Source: UBA6183 sp046314755
GTDB lineage: Bacteria; Bacteroidota; Bacteroidia; UKL13-3
Assembly: GCA_046314755.1 (NCBI GenBank)
Contig: JBKDBG010000079.1
Location: 1-16,062, forward strand
DNA: 16,062 nt
Reading direction: 5' to 3'
Positions 1-6,201 of this stretch are shown one piece after another. The notes under the pieces were generated by a model. It saw only the letters and a list, made by a program, of their open reading frames with translations, ran no database searches and had not been told where the DNA came from. The position numbers and the translations under genes were made by a program. Position 1 is the stretch's first letter. Every line of letters begins with the position of its first letter.

Positions 1-1
1 G

Positions 2-334
2 TTATATTTTACTCAGTAGCTCATCATAAGCAATGCCCATGTGCGATTCGTGGTAAATGCATTTGCCGTTTTTAACCAACAACACCTGTGGCGATTGGTG
101 TTCTACTTTGTAATGTTCGGCCAAGGCATTGGAGATGTTTCGGAATTGCAACAAATCAAGGTAATAAGGCAAAATGTTTTGTTCTGCTTCATTCCAACTT
201 CTTTCTAATCTAGAAAGAGCTGCACTGCTTATGCTGCAACGTGTGCTGTGTTTAAAAATCAATACCGGTTGATCGTGTGAGGCCACATCAATATCCACCA
301 GTTGATCTATTTTTTCCAGTTTATGCCAATTCAT
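2..334 (-). CDS. ytxJ: YtxJ-type monothiol bacilliredoxin-like protein
   Basis: A 110-residue thioredoxin-fold protein of the YtxJ family, usually annotated as a bacillithiol system redox-active protein. The single active-site cysteine (C33) lies in FKHSTRCSIS after the first beta strand, so this is a monothiol CxxS-like centre rather than CxxC. The cis-proline of the fold is P82 in HQSPQVLL. The family is thought to remove bacillithiol from S-bacillithiolated proteins in the cytoplasm; that role is inferred from family membership, and no bacillithiol synthesis gene is in the window. There is no signal peptide or membrane segment. The ATG lies 2 nt after the trxB stop, so it is very probably co-transcribed and translationally coupled with trxB. 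The gene is complete, ending with TAA at positions 2-4. The family call is fairly secure; the in vivo thiol partner is not. Confidence 0.85.
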   Translation of the reverse strand: MNWHKLEKIDQLVDIDVASHDQPVLIFKHSTRCSISSAALSRLERSWNEAEQNILPYYLDLLQFRNISNALAEHYKVEHQSPQVLLVKNGKCIYHESHMGIAYDELLSKI

Positions 335-336
335 AA

Positions 337-1302
337 CTATGCCGTAATTGCCGGTGCATGTTTTGCAGCTAAATAACGCTCAGCATCCAATGCTGCCATA
401 CATCCGCTTCCGGCAGCCGTAACAGCTTGGCGGTAAATTTTATCTTGCGCATCACCACAAGCAAAAACCCCTTCAACATTTGTTTTTGAACTACCCGGAA
501 TGGTTTTGATGTATCCCGTTTCATCCATGTCAATAAACGGTTTAAACACTTCGGTGTTGGGTTGGTGACCAATGGCCACAAAAAATCCTTGAATGGTAAT
601 TTCTTTCTTTTCGCCTGTTTTATTGTTTTTAACACGCACACCTTCTACACGGTTTTCTCCTAAAATTTCATCGGTTTCGCTGTTAAATAAAATTTCAATA
701 TTTGGTGTGTTTTGAACACGGTGTTGCATGGCTTTAGATGCTCTAAACTCATCTCTGCGCACTATCATGTACACCTTGTTACAAATTTTGGCTAAGTAGC
801 TGGCTTCTTCGCAAGCTGTATCACCTGCACCCACAATGGCCACATCTTTTCCTCTAAAGAAAAATCCGTCACAAACAGCACATGCCGATACACCTTTCCC
901 ATTTAATTTTTCTTCGCTTGGAATGCCTAACCATTTGGCTGAAGCTCCGGTAGAAATAAGGACCGTTTCGGCCAAAATTTCTTTTTGCTCATCAACAATT
1001 ACTTTGTACGGTGGCTTTCCGCTAAAATCAACTTTAGTAACCATACCGTAGCGAACATCAGTTCCTAAACGTTCGGCTTGTTTACGAAAGTTTTCCATCA
1101 TTTCAGGTCCCATAATGCCATCAGGGTATCCCGGATAATTTTCTACCTCAGTGGTAATGGTAAGTTGTCCGCCCGGTTGCATGCCTGCATAAACCACAGG
1201 TTTCATATCGGCACGTGCGGCATAAATAGCGGCAGTATATCCGGCAGGTCCGCTGCCAATAATCAAACATTCAATGTGTTCAGTTGATGTTGTTGTACTC
1301 AT
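337..1302 (-). CDS. trxB: Thioredoxin-disulfide reductase
   Basis: NADPH-dependent flavoenzyme that reduces oxidised thioredoxin in the cytoplasm. From the start chosen here it has 321 residues, the usual low-molecular-weight TrxR size. An FAD-binding GSGPAG sits at 16-21 and the redox disulfide CAVC at 141-144 (CAVCDG). The NADPH-domain glycine motif GAGDTA is at 158-163, with the basic 2'-phosphate contact region VRRDEFR near 181-187. The C-terminal FAD motif GVFACGDAQD is followed by RQAVTAAGSG. The CxxC separates it from YpdA-type bacillithiol disulfide reductases, which lack it. The open frame extends back to a TTG at 1329, but the ATG at 1302 is preferred because the conserved domain begins about 10 residues after it and the upstream residues are low-complexity. 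There is no clear Shine-Dalgarno, as is usual in Bacteroidota. First gene of a probable trxB-ytxJ operon. Confidence 0.96.
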   Translation of the reverse strand: MSTTTSTEHIECLIIGSGPAGYTAAIYAARADMKPVVYAGMQPGGQLTITTEVENYPGYPDGIMGPEMMENFRKQAERLGTDVRYGMVTKVDFSGKPPYKVIVDEQKEILAETVLISTGASAKWLGIPSEEKLNGKGVSACAVCDGFFFRGKDVAIVGAGDTACEEASYLAKICNKVYMIVRRDEFRASKAMQHRVQNTPNIEILFNSETDEILGENRVEGVRVKNNKTGEKKEITIQGFFVAIGHQPNTEVFKPFIDMDETGYIKTIPGSSKTNVEGVFACGDAQDKIYRQAVTAAGSGCMAALDAERYLAAKHAPAITA

Positions 1303-1370
1303 TGTATTTAAATTTATGTTGTTATTCAATGCTAATTGTTCGGTAAAACTAAATGTTTAACCGATAAGAT

Positions 1371-1440
1371 TATCCCTAAGTTTCCAACAATAACCATACC
1401 CTTAAGTTTATCATAAGCGTGAATTATGAAAGGGTTAGGG
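1371..1440. repeat. CCCTAAG-like repeats upstream of trxB
   Basis: The region between trxB and the tRNA terminator contains two near-identical direct repeats, TATCCCTAAGTTT (1371-1383) and ATACCCTTAAGTTT (1396-1409), spaced 25 nt start to start. AGGGTTAGGG at 1431-1440 carries the complement of the same core. They could be an operator for the trxB-ytxJ transcript, or chance. No consensus promoter was found in this stretch. Confidence 0.3.
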
Positions 1441-1458
1441 AATCAAATTCAATCACAT

Positions 1459-1485
1459 AAAAAAAGCAGCTCGAAAGCTGCTTTT
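1459..1485 (-). terminator. Rho-independent terminator after tRNA-Arg
   Basis: A perfect 6-bp stem, GCAGCT/AGCTGC (1466-1471 with 1476-1481), has a 4-nt loop that reads TTCG on the minus strand. It is flanked by a run of A on one side and T on the other. On the minus strand it starts immediately after the tRNA CCA end and finishes with seven T, a typical intrinsic terminator. The A/T flanks make it symmetrical, but no plus-strand gene needs it. Confidence 0.85.
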
Positions 1486-1562
1486 TGGTGGTCTCGACAG
1501 GATTCAAACCTGTAACCTTCTGATCCGTAGTCAGATGCTCTATTCAGTTGAGCTACGAAACC
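1486..1562 (-). tRNA. tRNA-Arg (anticodon ACG)
   Basis: A complete 77-nt cloverleaf with encoded CCA. Acceptor stem GGTTTCG pairs perfectly with CGAGACC; discriminator base A. The D stem is GCTC/GAGC. The anticodon stem TCTGA/TCAGA encloses loop CTACGGA, placing ACG at positions 34-36. The T stem is ACAGG/CCTGT with loop TTTGAAT. ACG is expected to be deaminated to ICG by TadA to read CGU, CGC and CGA; that step is family knowledge. It has its own upstream promoter match and a terminator directly behind it, so it looks like a stand-alone transcription unit. Confidence 0.97.
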
Positions 1563-1578
1563 GTTGTTTATGGGAGTG

Positions 1579-1608
1579 CAAAGATAAAATTAATACGATA
1601 CAATGCAA
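1579..1608 (-). promoter_or_regulatory. Bacteroidota-type promoter for tRNA-Arg
   Basis: On the minus strand a TTG (1608-1606) is followed after exactly 19 nt by TATCTTTG (1586-1579), a full match to the TAnnTTTG -7 element of Bacteroidota housekeeping promoters with its upstream TTG at about -33. The predicted start, a few bases beyond 1579, lies about 10 nt before the tRNA 5' end at 1562, as expected for a tRNA unit. Confidence 0.75.
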
Positions 1609-1625
1609 GCCCACCAACAAAAAAA

Positions 1626-2099
1626 TTAGCTTAAATGCGCCAATGTTTCGTCAATAGCTTTGAAATCAGGTAAATCACCAGGGCTTTCCAACACTTGTGC
1701 GTATTGAATTACACCTTCTTTATCAACTACAAAAGCGGCACGTTTAGCTACACCTTGCATACCAAATGCAGGAAATGTTTCGTGCAAGGCACCAAATGCT
1801 TTTGCTGCGTCTTTGTTAAAGTCGCTTAACAAATCAAATTGCAGTTTTTGTTCATCTTTAAATTTACCTAAGGTAAACAAGCTATCAACCGAAATGGCAA
1901 CCACATCAGCTTTGTCGTTTTTATACATGCTGATGGCATCACGCACGGTGCACAATTGGGTTGTACACACACCGGTAAATGCCAATGGGAAAAAATGTAC
2001 AATCAGGTTTTTTCCTTTGAAGTCTTCTAACGATACTTCTTTTTTCTCCGTATTAAATAATTTAAACGATGGGGCTTTGTCGCCTTTTGCTAGAGTCAT
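1626..2099 (-). CDS. Peroxiredoxin (AhpE/PrxQ-like)
   Basis: A 157-residue cytoplasmic peroxiredoxin that reduces hydrogen peroxide or organic peroxides using an active-site thiol. The universal PxxxTxxC motif is PLAFTGVC at 38-45, giving C45 as the peroxidatic cysteine. The supporting arginine is probably R120 in KRAAFVVD. A second cysteine, C50, lies five residues after C45, the spacing of a resolving cysteine in PrxQ/BCP enzymes. The surrounding sequence also resembles AhpE-type proteins, so the subclass is left open. The ATG at 2099 gives the usual N-terminus, with KGDKAPSFKL leading into the first strand. It lies upstream of tRNA-Arg and trxB on the same strand, though the tRNA has its own promoter and terminator between them. 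A thioredoxin recycled by the neighbouring TrxB is a plausible reductant; this is inference. Confidence 0.92.
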   Translation of the reverse strand: MTLAKGDKAPSFKLFNTEKKEVSLEDFKGKNLIVHFFPLAFTGVCTTQLCTVRDAISMYKNDKADVVAISVDSLFTLGKFKDEQKLQFDLLSDFNKDAAKAFGALHETFPAFGMQGVAKRAAFVVDKEGVIQYAQVLESPGDLPDFKAIDETLAHLS

Positions 2100-2163
2100 A
2101 TATTTTTTTGAATTAAATGATTGATGTATGAACTAATATAAACAGTTATCTATGGCTATGGTT

Positions 2164-2892
2164 TTACAATGGCGTATTCCGTTTGATTATTCTCAGTTTG
2201 TGGCTGTATTGTTTGGTATCGCGATTTAATATACCAAAGTGGTCTATTTCATCTATACGCACTTTACCTGATGCATGAATAATTTGGTGGTTATTCATCA
2301 TGATGCCCACGTGTGTAATTTTACCTTCTTCATTTTCAAAATAGGCCAAATCGCCCGGCATTGCCGATTCAACAAACGACACGATATTTCCTGTTTCCGC
2401 TTGTTGGTAGGCATCACGCGGAAGTTGCATGCCGCATTGTTTAAATACTACTTGTGTAAATCCGCTGCAATCAATTCCCATAAAGGTTCTTCCGCCCCAT
2501 AAATAGGGAGCATCCAGGTATTGCATGGCTACTTTAACAAGGTCGTTATGGTTGTAGGTAGGCAATTGCACCTTGGCATTTTTTATCACATGAGCAGGTA
2601 ACAAACTACCGGCAGGTGCGTAAATATTTTGTTCTTTGGATGAAAGTTTGATGTAAGGAAAAATAGTGTTTACAACAGTTTCGATGGATTCAGGTTGATT
2701 GCTGCATTGTTTTTTATTAATGAACCCAACATATTCGTCAGCATGGGTTTTTATTTCTACCCAATCACCGGTGGTGTTGGTGATATCAAAAGTTTCTCCA
2801 TACAACAATTGACTCACCATTTCGCTGCAATTATCAGGCATTTTGCGAATAGGGATAACGGATAACAAACAAACTCCTGAGGTTGATTCCAT
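2164..2892 (-). CDS. C40 (NlpC/P60) peptidase with N-terminal SH3b domain
   Basis: A 242-residue cysteine peptidase of the NlpC/P60 family, which cleaves gamma-D-glutamyl-diamino acid bonds in peptidoglycan peptides. Residues about 5-62 look like a bacterial SH3 domain (LLSVIPIRKMPD, then YGETFDITNTTGDWVEIKT). Residues about 113-235 are the catalytic domain: C142 in GIDCSGFTQVVF, H194 in KITHVGIMM and H206 in QIIHASGKV form the expected Cys-His-His set. No signal peptide or lipobox is visible, so it is probably cytosolic and may act on recycled muropeptides like YkfC-type enzymes, rather than on the wall. It is transcribed away from the HPt gene, and its stop is 64 nt from the peroxiredoxin start. 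The family is secure; the substrate is inferred. Confidence 0.9.
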   Translation of the reverse strand: MESTSGVCLLSVIPIRKMPDNCSEMVSQLLYGETFDITNTTGDWVEIKTHADEYVGFINKKQCSNQPESIETVVNTIFPYIKLSSKEQNIYAPAGSLLPAHVIKNAKVQLPTYNHNDLVKVAMQYLDAPYLWGGRTFMGIDCSGFTQVVFKQCGMQLPRDAYQQAETGNIVSFVESAMPGDLAYFENEEGKITHVGIMMNNHQIIHASGKVRIDEIDHFGILNRDTKQYSHKLRIIKRNTPL

Positions 2893-2914
2893 AAAGTGTT
2901 CGGATAAAATTTTG
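2883..2914 (+). promoter_or_regulatory. Possible promoter for the HPt gene
   Basis: TTG at 2883-2885 is followed after 21 nt by AAATTTTG (2907-2914), one mismatch from the Bacteroidota TAnnTTTG element. It would start transcription about 45-50 nt before the HPt ATG and would overlap the first codons of the divergent C40 peptidase gene. In AT-rich DNA such a match can occur by chance. Confidence 0.3.
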
Positions 2915-2967
2915 TTTCGAATTTAAGATAAATAAAACATTAATATTATTATTGAAGAAAAATCACC

Positions 2968-3315
2968 ATGCCGGCACGATTAGATTTATCTTACTTACGT
3001 TCAGTAGCAGGAGACGATGAGGAATTCGTTAAAGAAATGCTTAGTATGTTTCTAAATACGTCTCCAATAGAGCTAAACAATATTGAAACCCATTATCAAG
3101 GGGGAAACTTGCAAATGATGGCCAGTTGCGCACATAAAATAAAAGCACCTGTTCAAATGATAGGTGAGCCCATTTTGGCCGACTTAATTTTGCAAATCGA
3201 AACCATTGGTAAAAAAGGGGAGGGACATGATAGACTACCTGATCTGATTGAGAAACTAAAAGTAGAAACTGCGCTGGTGATTAAAGAAGTGGAAGAAGCA
3301 TTTAATAATATGTAA
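2968..3315 (+). CDS. Orphan Hpt-domain phosphotransfer protein
   Basis: A 115-residue protein made of a single histidine-containing phosphotransfer domain, a helical bundle that relays phosphoryl groups between hybrid histidine kinases and response regulators. The phosphorylated residue is H56 in AHKIKAPVQMIG, matching HxxK(G/A)xxxxxG with K59 and G66. The N-terminal helix SYLRSVAGDDEEFVKEMLSMF is typical of Hpt domains. No kinase, receiver domain or membrane segment is fused to it, and no two-component gene is nearby, so its partners are unknown. It is the only plus-strand gene here. It stands alone between the divergent C40 peptidase and the convergent TPR gene, with a terminator right behind it. 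No Shine-Dalgarno is evident before the ATG. Confidence 0.9.
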   Translation: MPARLDLSYLRSVAGDDEEFVKEMLSMFLNTSPIELNNIETHYQGGNLQMMASCAHKIKAPVQMIGEPILADLILQIETIGKKGEGHDRLPDLIEKLKVETALVIKEVEEAFNNM

Positions 3316-3330
3316 CAATTGATACATCAT

Positions 3331-3368
3331 AAAAAAAGGCTGAACTCATGTGAGTTCAGCCTTTTTTT
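3331..3368. terminator. Bidirectional Rho-independent terminator
   Basis: A perfect inverted repeat, GGCTGAACTCA (3338-3348) against TGAGTTCAGCC (3351-3361), is flanked by seven A on the left and seven T on the right. It can terminate both the HPt transcript (plus strand, stop codon ending at 3315) and the exbB-to-TPR operon (minus strand, stop codon at 3367-3369, overlapping the T run). In a real hairpin the innermost bases would open to leave an ATGT loop. Confidence 0.93.
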
Positions 3369-4986
3369 ATTTTCCTCCATTTAATGCCTTCAGATATTCT
3401 TTGGCCGTTTTATTTTCAGGATCTAGAACCAATATCTTATTTAAATAGACAATGGCTTCTTTGTTTGCATCTTTCTTGATGTGGTAAGTAGCCATATAGG
3501 TGTAAGCAACAATCAAGTTCTTTTTAAACTTCTCAGGTGTGGCTTCAACCATGTTAATATATGATTGATAGTAGAAGAATGAGATGGTATCTTTTGCTTC
3601 CGGGTCAAGGTTACTGTTTACAGTAGCTTTCCAATAATAACCATCAGCATAATCAGGTTTTACTTCAATCAATTTGGTGAAAGCAGTGTCCGCTTTGGTA
3701 AATTGTTTTCCGTAATAAGCCGCAACACCAAGTAAGTAATAATCGGCAGGCAATATTTTATTGGCTTTGCTCAAATATTGTTCGTAGAAGTAAACGGCTT
3801 TATCAAACTTCTTAAGTTTGTTATAAATACCACCCGCTTCTTTCAATAACTCAATTTTTTCAGGAGCCATTTCAATGGCTTTTTGAATGTTGGCAACAGC
3901 TAAACTGTCTTTACCCGGAATACGGCTGTACAGTTTACCCAAGTATTCGTAATCATTTGATACAACCTTAGCCGGGTCGATTTTTGATAAAAAGATATTG
4001 AGTGATTCAACCCCTTGACGATAATAGGCTGTATCTTTCTTTGGATCTCCAACTTCAAAGTAGCAGTAACCGGCTAAACGGAACAAGTAGATATCGCTTT
4101 TATCTGTTTTCTGAATATCGATAATTTGATTTAACGCATCTTCATACTCTTTTGAGTTAAACAATATCCTTGCAAAACGTTGTTTATTGGCCAAGCTGGC
4201 TTCTGATAATTGAAGGTATTTGATGTAATACTTCTTGGCTAAATCATACTTTTTTGATTTGTAGTATAATTCACTCATCAGTTTCCAAGCAGGAGCGTAG
4301 TTGCTGTCAATATCGGTTGCTTTTTTCAAATCAGCCAAAGCCGATTCAGCATTTTTAACACGAATCCAAATGGCCGCAACACGCGTAAATGCTTTCGGAT
4401 TTTTAGGTTGAATTACTTGCGCACGTTCATATTGTGTAGCCGCTTCACCACCATTGTTCATTTCAAAATATACATCACCTGCAGCCACCAATACATCATA
4501 GTTTTGAGGTGCTAACTCTAATGCATTTTTGATGTGATTCAAAGCTTCATCGGTAACCTTATTGTCGGTACTTACCAGCGCAGAGGCTACAAGTTGTGAA
4601 ATTTTGGCATCCTTAATCATTCCGTCTTTACCGCGATAAAAATCAAGTGCCTTTTTAAATTGTAATTTGGCTTCTTCCTTTTTATTTTCAGCCATTAACA
4701 ATTCTCCTAAACCAACATAATTGGCTCCATTATTGGGTTCAGCTTTTATACCGTTATTATAAGCCCACGCAGCTGAGTCGGCCTTGTAAAGGTTAAAATA
4801 GGATTGACCTAAATAGTACCAGTTATTTCCATTTGAAGGGCTGCTAACGGTTAAAGCAGAAAACGTATTTCTTGCTGCTTCAAACTTATCAAAATCAAGT
4901 TCTCTTAAACCTTGTTCTAAGCTCTGTGCTGATACAAATTGAGCTGAAACCAATCCAATCAATACACCAATTGATGTCCTTTTCAT
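3367..4986 (-). CDS. Exported TPR-repeat protein at the end of the Ton operon
   Basis: A 539-residue protein. Residues 1-20 form a signal peptide (KR n-region, hydrophobic core, cleavage predicted after VSA, before Q21) with no lipobox, so the product is likely a soluble periplasmic protein. Almost all the rest is tetratricopeptide repeats, roughly a dozen 34-residue helix pairs from about residue 25 to 535, with recognisable units such as NWYYLGQSYFNLYKADSA near 55-72 and EAIVYLNKILVLDPENKTA near 510-528. TPR arrays bind other proteins. The gene starts 8 nt after the PstS-like gene and is the last gene of the operon, followed at once by the strong terminator. A scaffold role linking TonB or the phosphate-binding lipoprotein to envelope partners is plausible from context only; no enzymatic motif was seen. 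Confidence 0.85.
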   Translation of the reverse strand: MKRTSIGVLIGLVSAQFVSAQSLEQGLRELDFDKFEAARNTFSALTVSSPSNGNNWYYLGQSYFNLYKADSAAWAYNNGIKAEPNNGANYVGLGELLMAENKKEEAKLQFKKALDFYRGKDGMIKDAKISQLVASALVSTDNKVTDEALNHIKNALELAPQNYDVLVAAGDVYFEMNNGGEAATQYERAQVIQPKNPKAFTRVAAIWIRVKNAESALADLKKATDIDSNYAPAWKLMSELYYKSKKYDLAKKYYIKYLQLSEASLANKQRFARILFNSKEYEDALNQIIDIQKTDKSDIYLFRLAGYCYFEVGDPKKDTAYYRQGVESLNIFLSKIDPAKVVSNDYEYLGKLYSRIPGKDSLAVANIQKAIEMAPEKIELLKEAGGIYNKLKKFDKAVYFYEQYLSKANKILPADYYLLGVAAYYGKQFTKADTAFTKLIEVKPDYADGYYWKATVNSNLDPEAKDTISFFYYQSYINMVEATPEKFKKNLIVAYTYMATYHIKKDANKEAIVYLNKILVLDPENKTAKEYLKALNGGK

Positions 4987-4994
4987 AGTTTTAT

Positions 4995-5936
4995 TTAGTC
5001 GTTATTTAATTTAATAATCCTCACCGGAGCATTTGCCGGAACCAGTCCGCTTTTTAAAATAATCCGTTGACCCTTATCACTTATCATGAATGATACAAAC
5101 CCCGTGCCTAAACCATATCTGCCTTCCGGATTAATAATATTTATCTTTCTGTAAAGCGGATATTGCTTCAGTGCAATATAGGCTTGATAAGGTTTCATGC
5201 TGCTAGCCTCTGCCGTTTCGGGGTTTTTAGGCACCAGGTTTACCACACGAATTTTATTTAAAAAACTGCTCGAAGTACTATCATCTCGATCACTTATCCA
5301 AGAAACTCCAATAATTCCTATGGCATTTTTATCTTGTTCTACCTTTTCAATTACACTTGGATTATTATTTACGGCATAACAATAAGGTGCCAAGGCTGCT
5401 CCATTTAACAGCGAATCTTTTAAATGTCTAACAGCTCCACTTTTGCCGTTATCAAACACCACTTTTATTTTATCTTCACCATTTTTGGGGTTGATATCCT
5501 TCCATGTCGAGGTTTTTCCCGTTAAAATGGCTTTTAGTTGTTCAAGAGTAAAAATAGAATCTTTGCGCGATTTGTTGATGATGATACCAATAGCATCATA
5601 CCCAATGATGGTGTTACGCGGAACGATGGAGCGTTTTTTAAAAGCCTCCATTTCTTCTGCGAGTAACTCACGTGTTACAATGGCAATGCGTGCACTATCT
5701 TGTGTAAGTAAACGAATGGCATCAAACTCATTGGTATAAACAATATTGATATTCGCTTGCGGATACAGTGCTACAAACACATCCTTTTGGGCTTCAATGA
5801 TCGGTTTTAAACTTTCGTCAGCACTTACCACAATATTACCTGTGGTTGAAGTATCATGGTGTTTTTTTGCAGTTTCATTACAAGCCATCAGCAACAAAGC
5901 CGATAACAAAACCATTAAGTTACTCCTCCGTTTCAT
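4995..5936 (-). CDS. PstS-like phosphate-binding lipoprotein
   Basis: A 313-residue substrate-binding protein of the PstS/phosphate type II periplasmic-binding fold. The N-terminus MKRRSN plus a hydrophobic core ends in lipobox LLMAC, so C19 should be lipidated and anchor the protein in the envelope. The mature part begins with a TGNIVVSADESLKP strand typical of the fold and includes SGAVRHLKDS near 166-175, resembling the PstS phosphate contact loop. No pstCAB permease genes are in the window. Instead it sits between a small membrane gene, which it overlaps by 17 nt, and the TPR gene in the Ton operon, so it may serve TonB-dependent transport or sensing rather than a classic ABC importer. 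The start is ambiguous: an ATG at 5915 (codon 8) has a good Shine-Dalgarno, but starting there would remove the basic n-region, so 5936 is kept. Ligand identity is inferred. Confidence 0.85.
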   Translation of the reverse strand: MKRRSNLMVLLSALLLMACNETAKKHHDTSTTGNIVVSADESLKPIIEAQKDVFVALYPQANINIVYTNEFDAIRLLTQDSARIAIVTRELLAEEMEAFKKRSIVPRNTIIGYDAIGIIINKSRKDSIFTLEQLKAILTGKTSTWKDINPKNGEDKIKVVFDNGKSGAVRHLKDSLLNGAALAPYCYAVNNNPSVIEKVEQDKNAIGIIGVSWISDRDDSTSSSFLNKIRVVNLVPKNPETAEASSMKPYQAYIALKQYPLYRKINIINPEGRYGLGTGFVSFMISDKGQRIILKSGLVPANAPVRIIKLNND

Positions 5937-6183
5937 ACGCTTGTTGATTTATGGTGTTTGATTTGCCAATTTTTACATAAATGCGGTAACCTCTAATTAT
6001 GCCGTATAACATAAGTAAGGTGGCCACTATTTCTCTGGTAGGGCTGCCAACCATGGTAAACCATGGAAAAAAAAGGAATCCTAAGCCGGCTACAAAATAA
6101 AAAATAGCCATGATTACACTAAAATAATTGAGTATCATGGCTACTTTGTTATCGCGTTCGGCTCTAATATCTTTGAGTTTCAC
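5920..6183 (-). CDS. Small two-helix membrane protein of the Ton operon
   Basis: An 87-residue protein that I do not recognise as a named family. A charged N-terminus (KLKDIRAERDNK) is followed by two hydrophobic segments at about 14-40 and 53-70, separated by the short loop FFPWFTMVGSPTRE. The C-terminus is polar (KIGKSNTINQQAYETEE). Two inner-membrane helices with both ends on the same side are likely. It begins 18 nt after tonB and its end overlaps the PstS-like gene by 17 nt, so it is firmly in the operon. Its place between TonB and the lipoprotein suggests a membrane partner of the Ton motor, but nothing in the sequence proves this. That it is a real gene is supported by operon spacing and by the clear membrane pattern. 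Confidence 0.75.
   Translation of the reverse strand: MKLKDIRAERDNKVAMILNYFSVIMAIFYFVAGLGFLFFPWFTMVGSPTREIVATLLMLYGIIRGYRIYVKIGKSNTINQQAYETEE
5923..5929 (-). promoter_or_regulatory. Shine-Dalgarno-like GGAGGAG inside the pstS-like start region
   Basis: On the minus strand GGAGGAG (5929-5923) lies about 7-9 nt before an in-frame ATG at 5915 of the PstS-like gene and overlaps the end of the preceding small gene. This is the only strong Shine-Dalgarno-like sequence I noticed in the window. It competes with the ATG at 5936 as the site of initiation. It may equally be just the codons for RRS in the signal peptide. Confidence 0.35.
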
Positions 6184-6201
6184 GCTTGAATAATTAAAGT
6201 A

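Noticed and set aside
1303..1329. TTG start giving nine more residues to TrxB
   Set aside because: The extra residues are Asn-rich and unconserved, and an ATG follows at 1302.
2164..2892. The C40 peptidase as an anti-phage or toxin effector
   Set aside because: No immunity, secretion or defence genes are nearby, and the N-terminus matches a cytosolic recycling-type layout.
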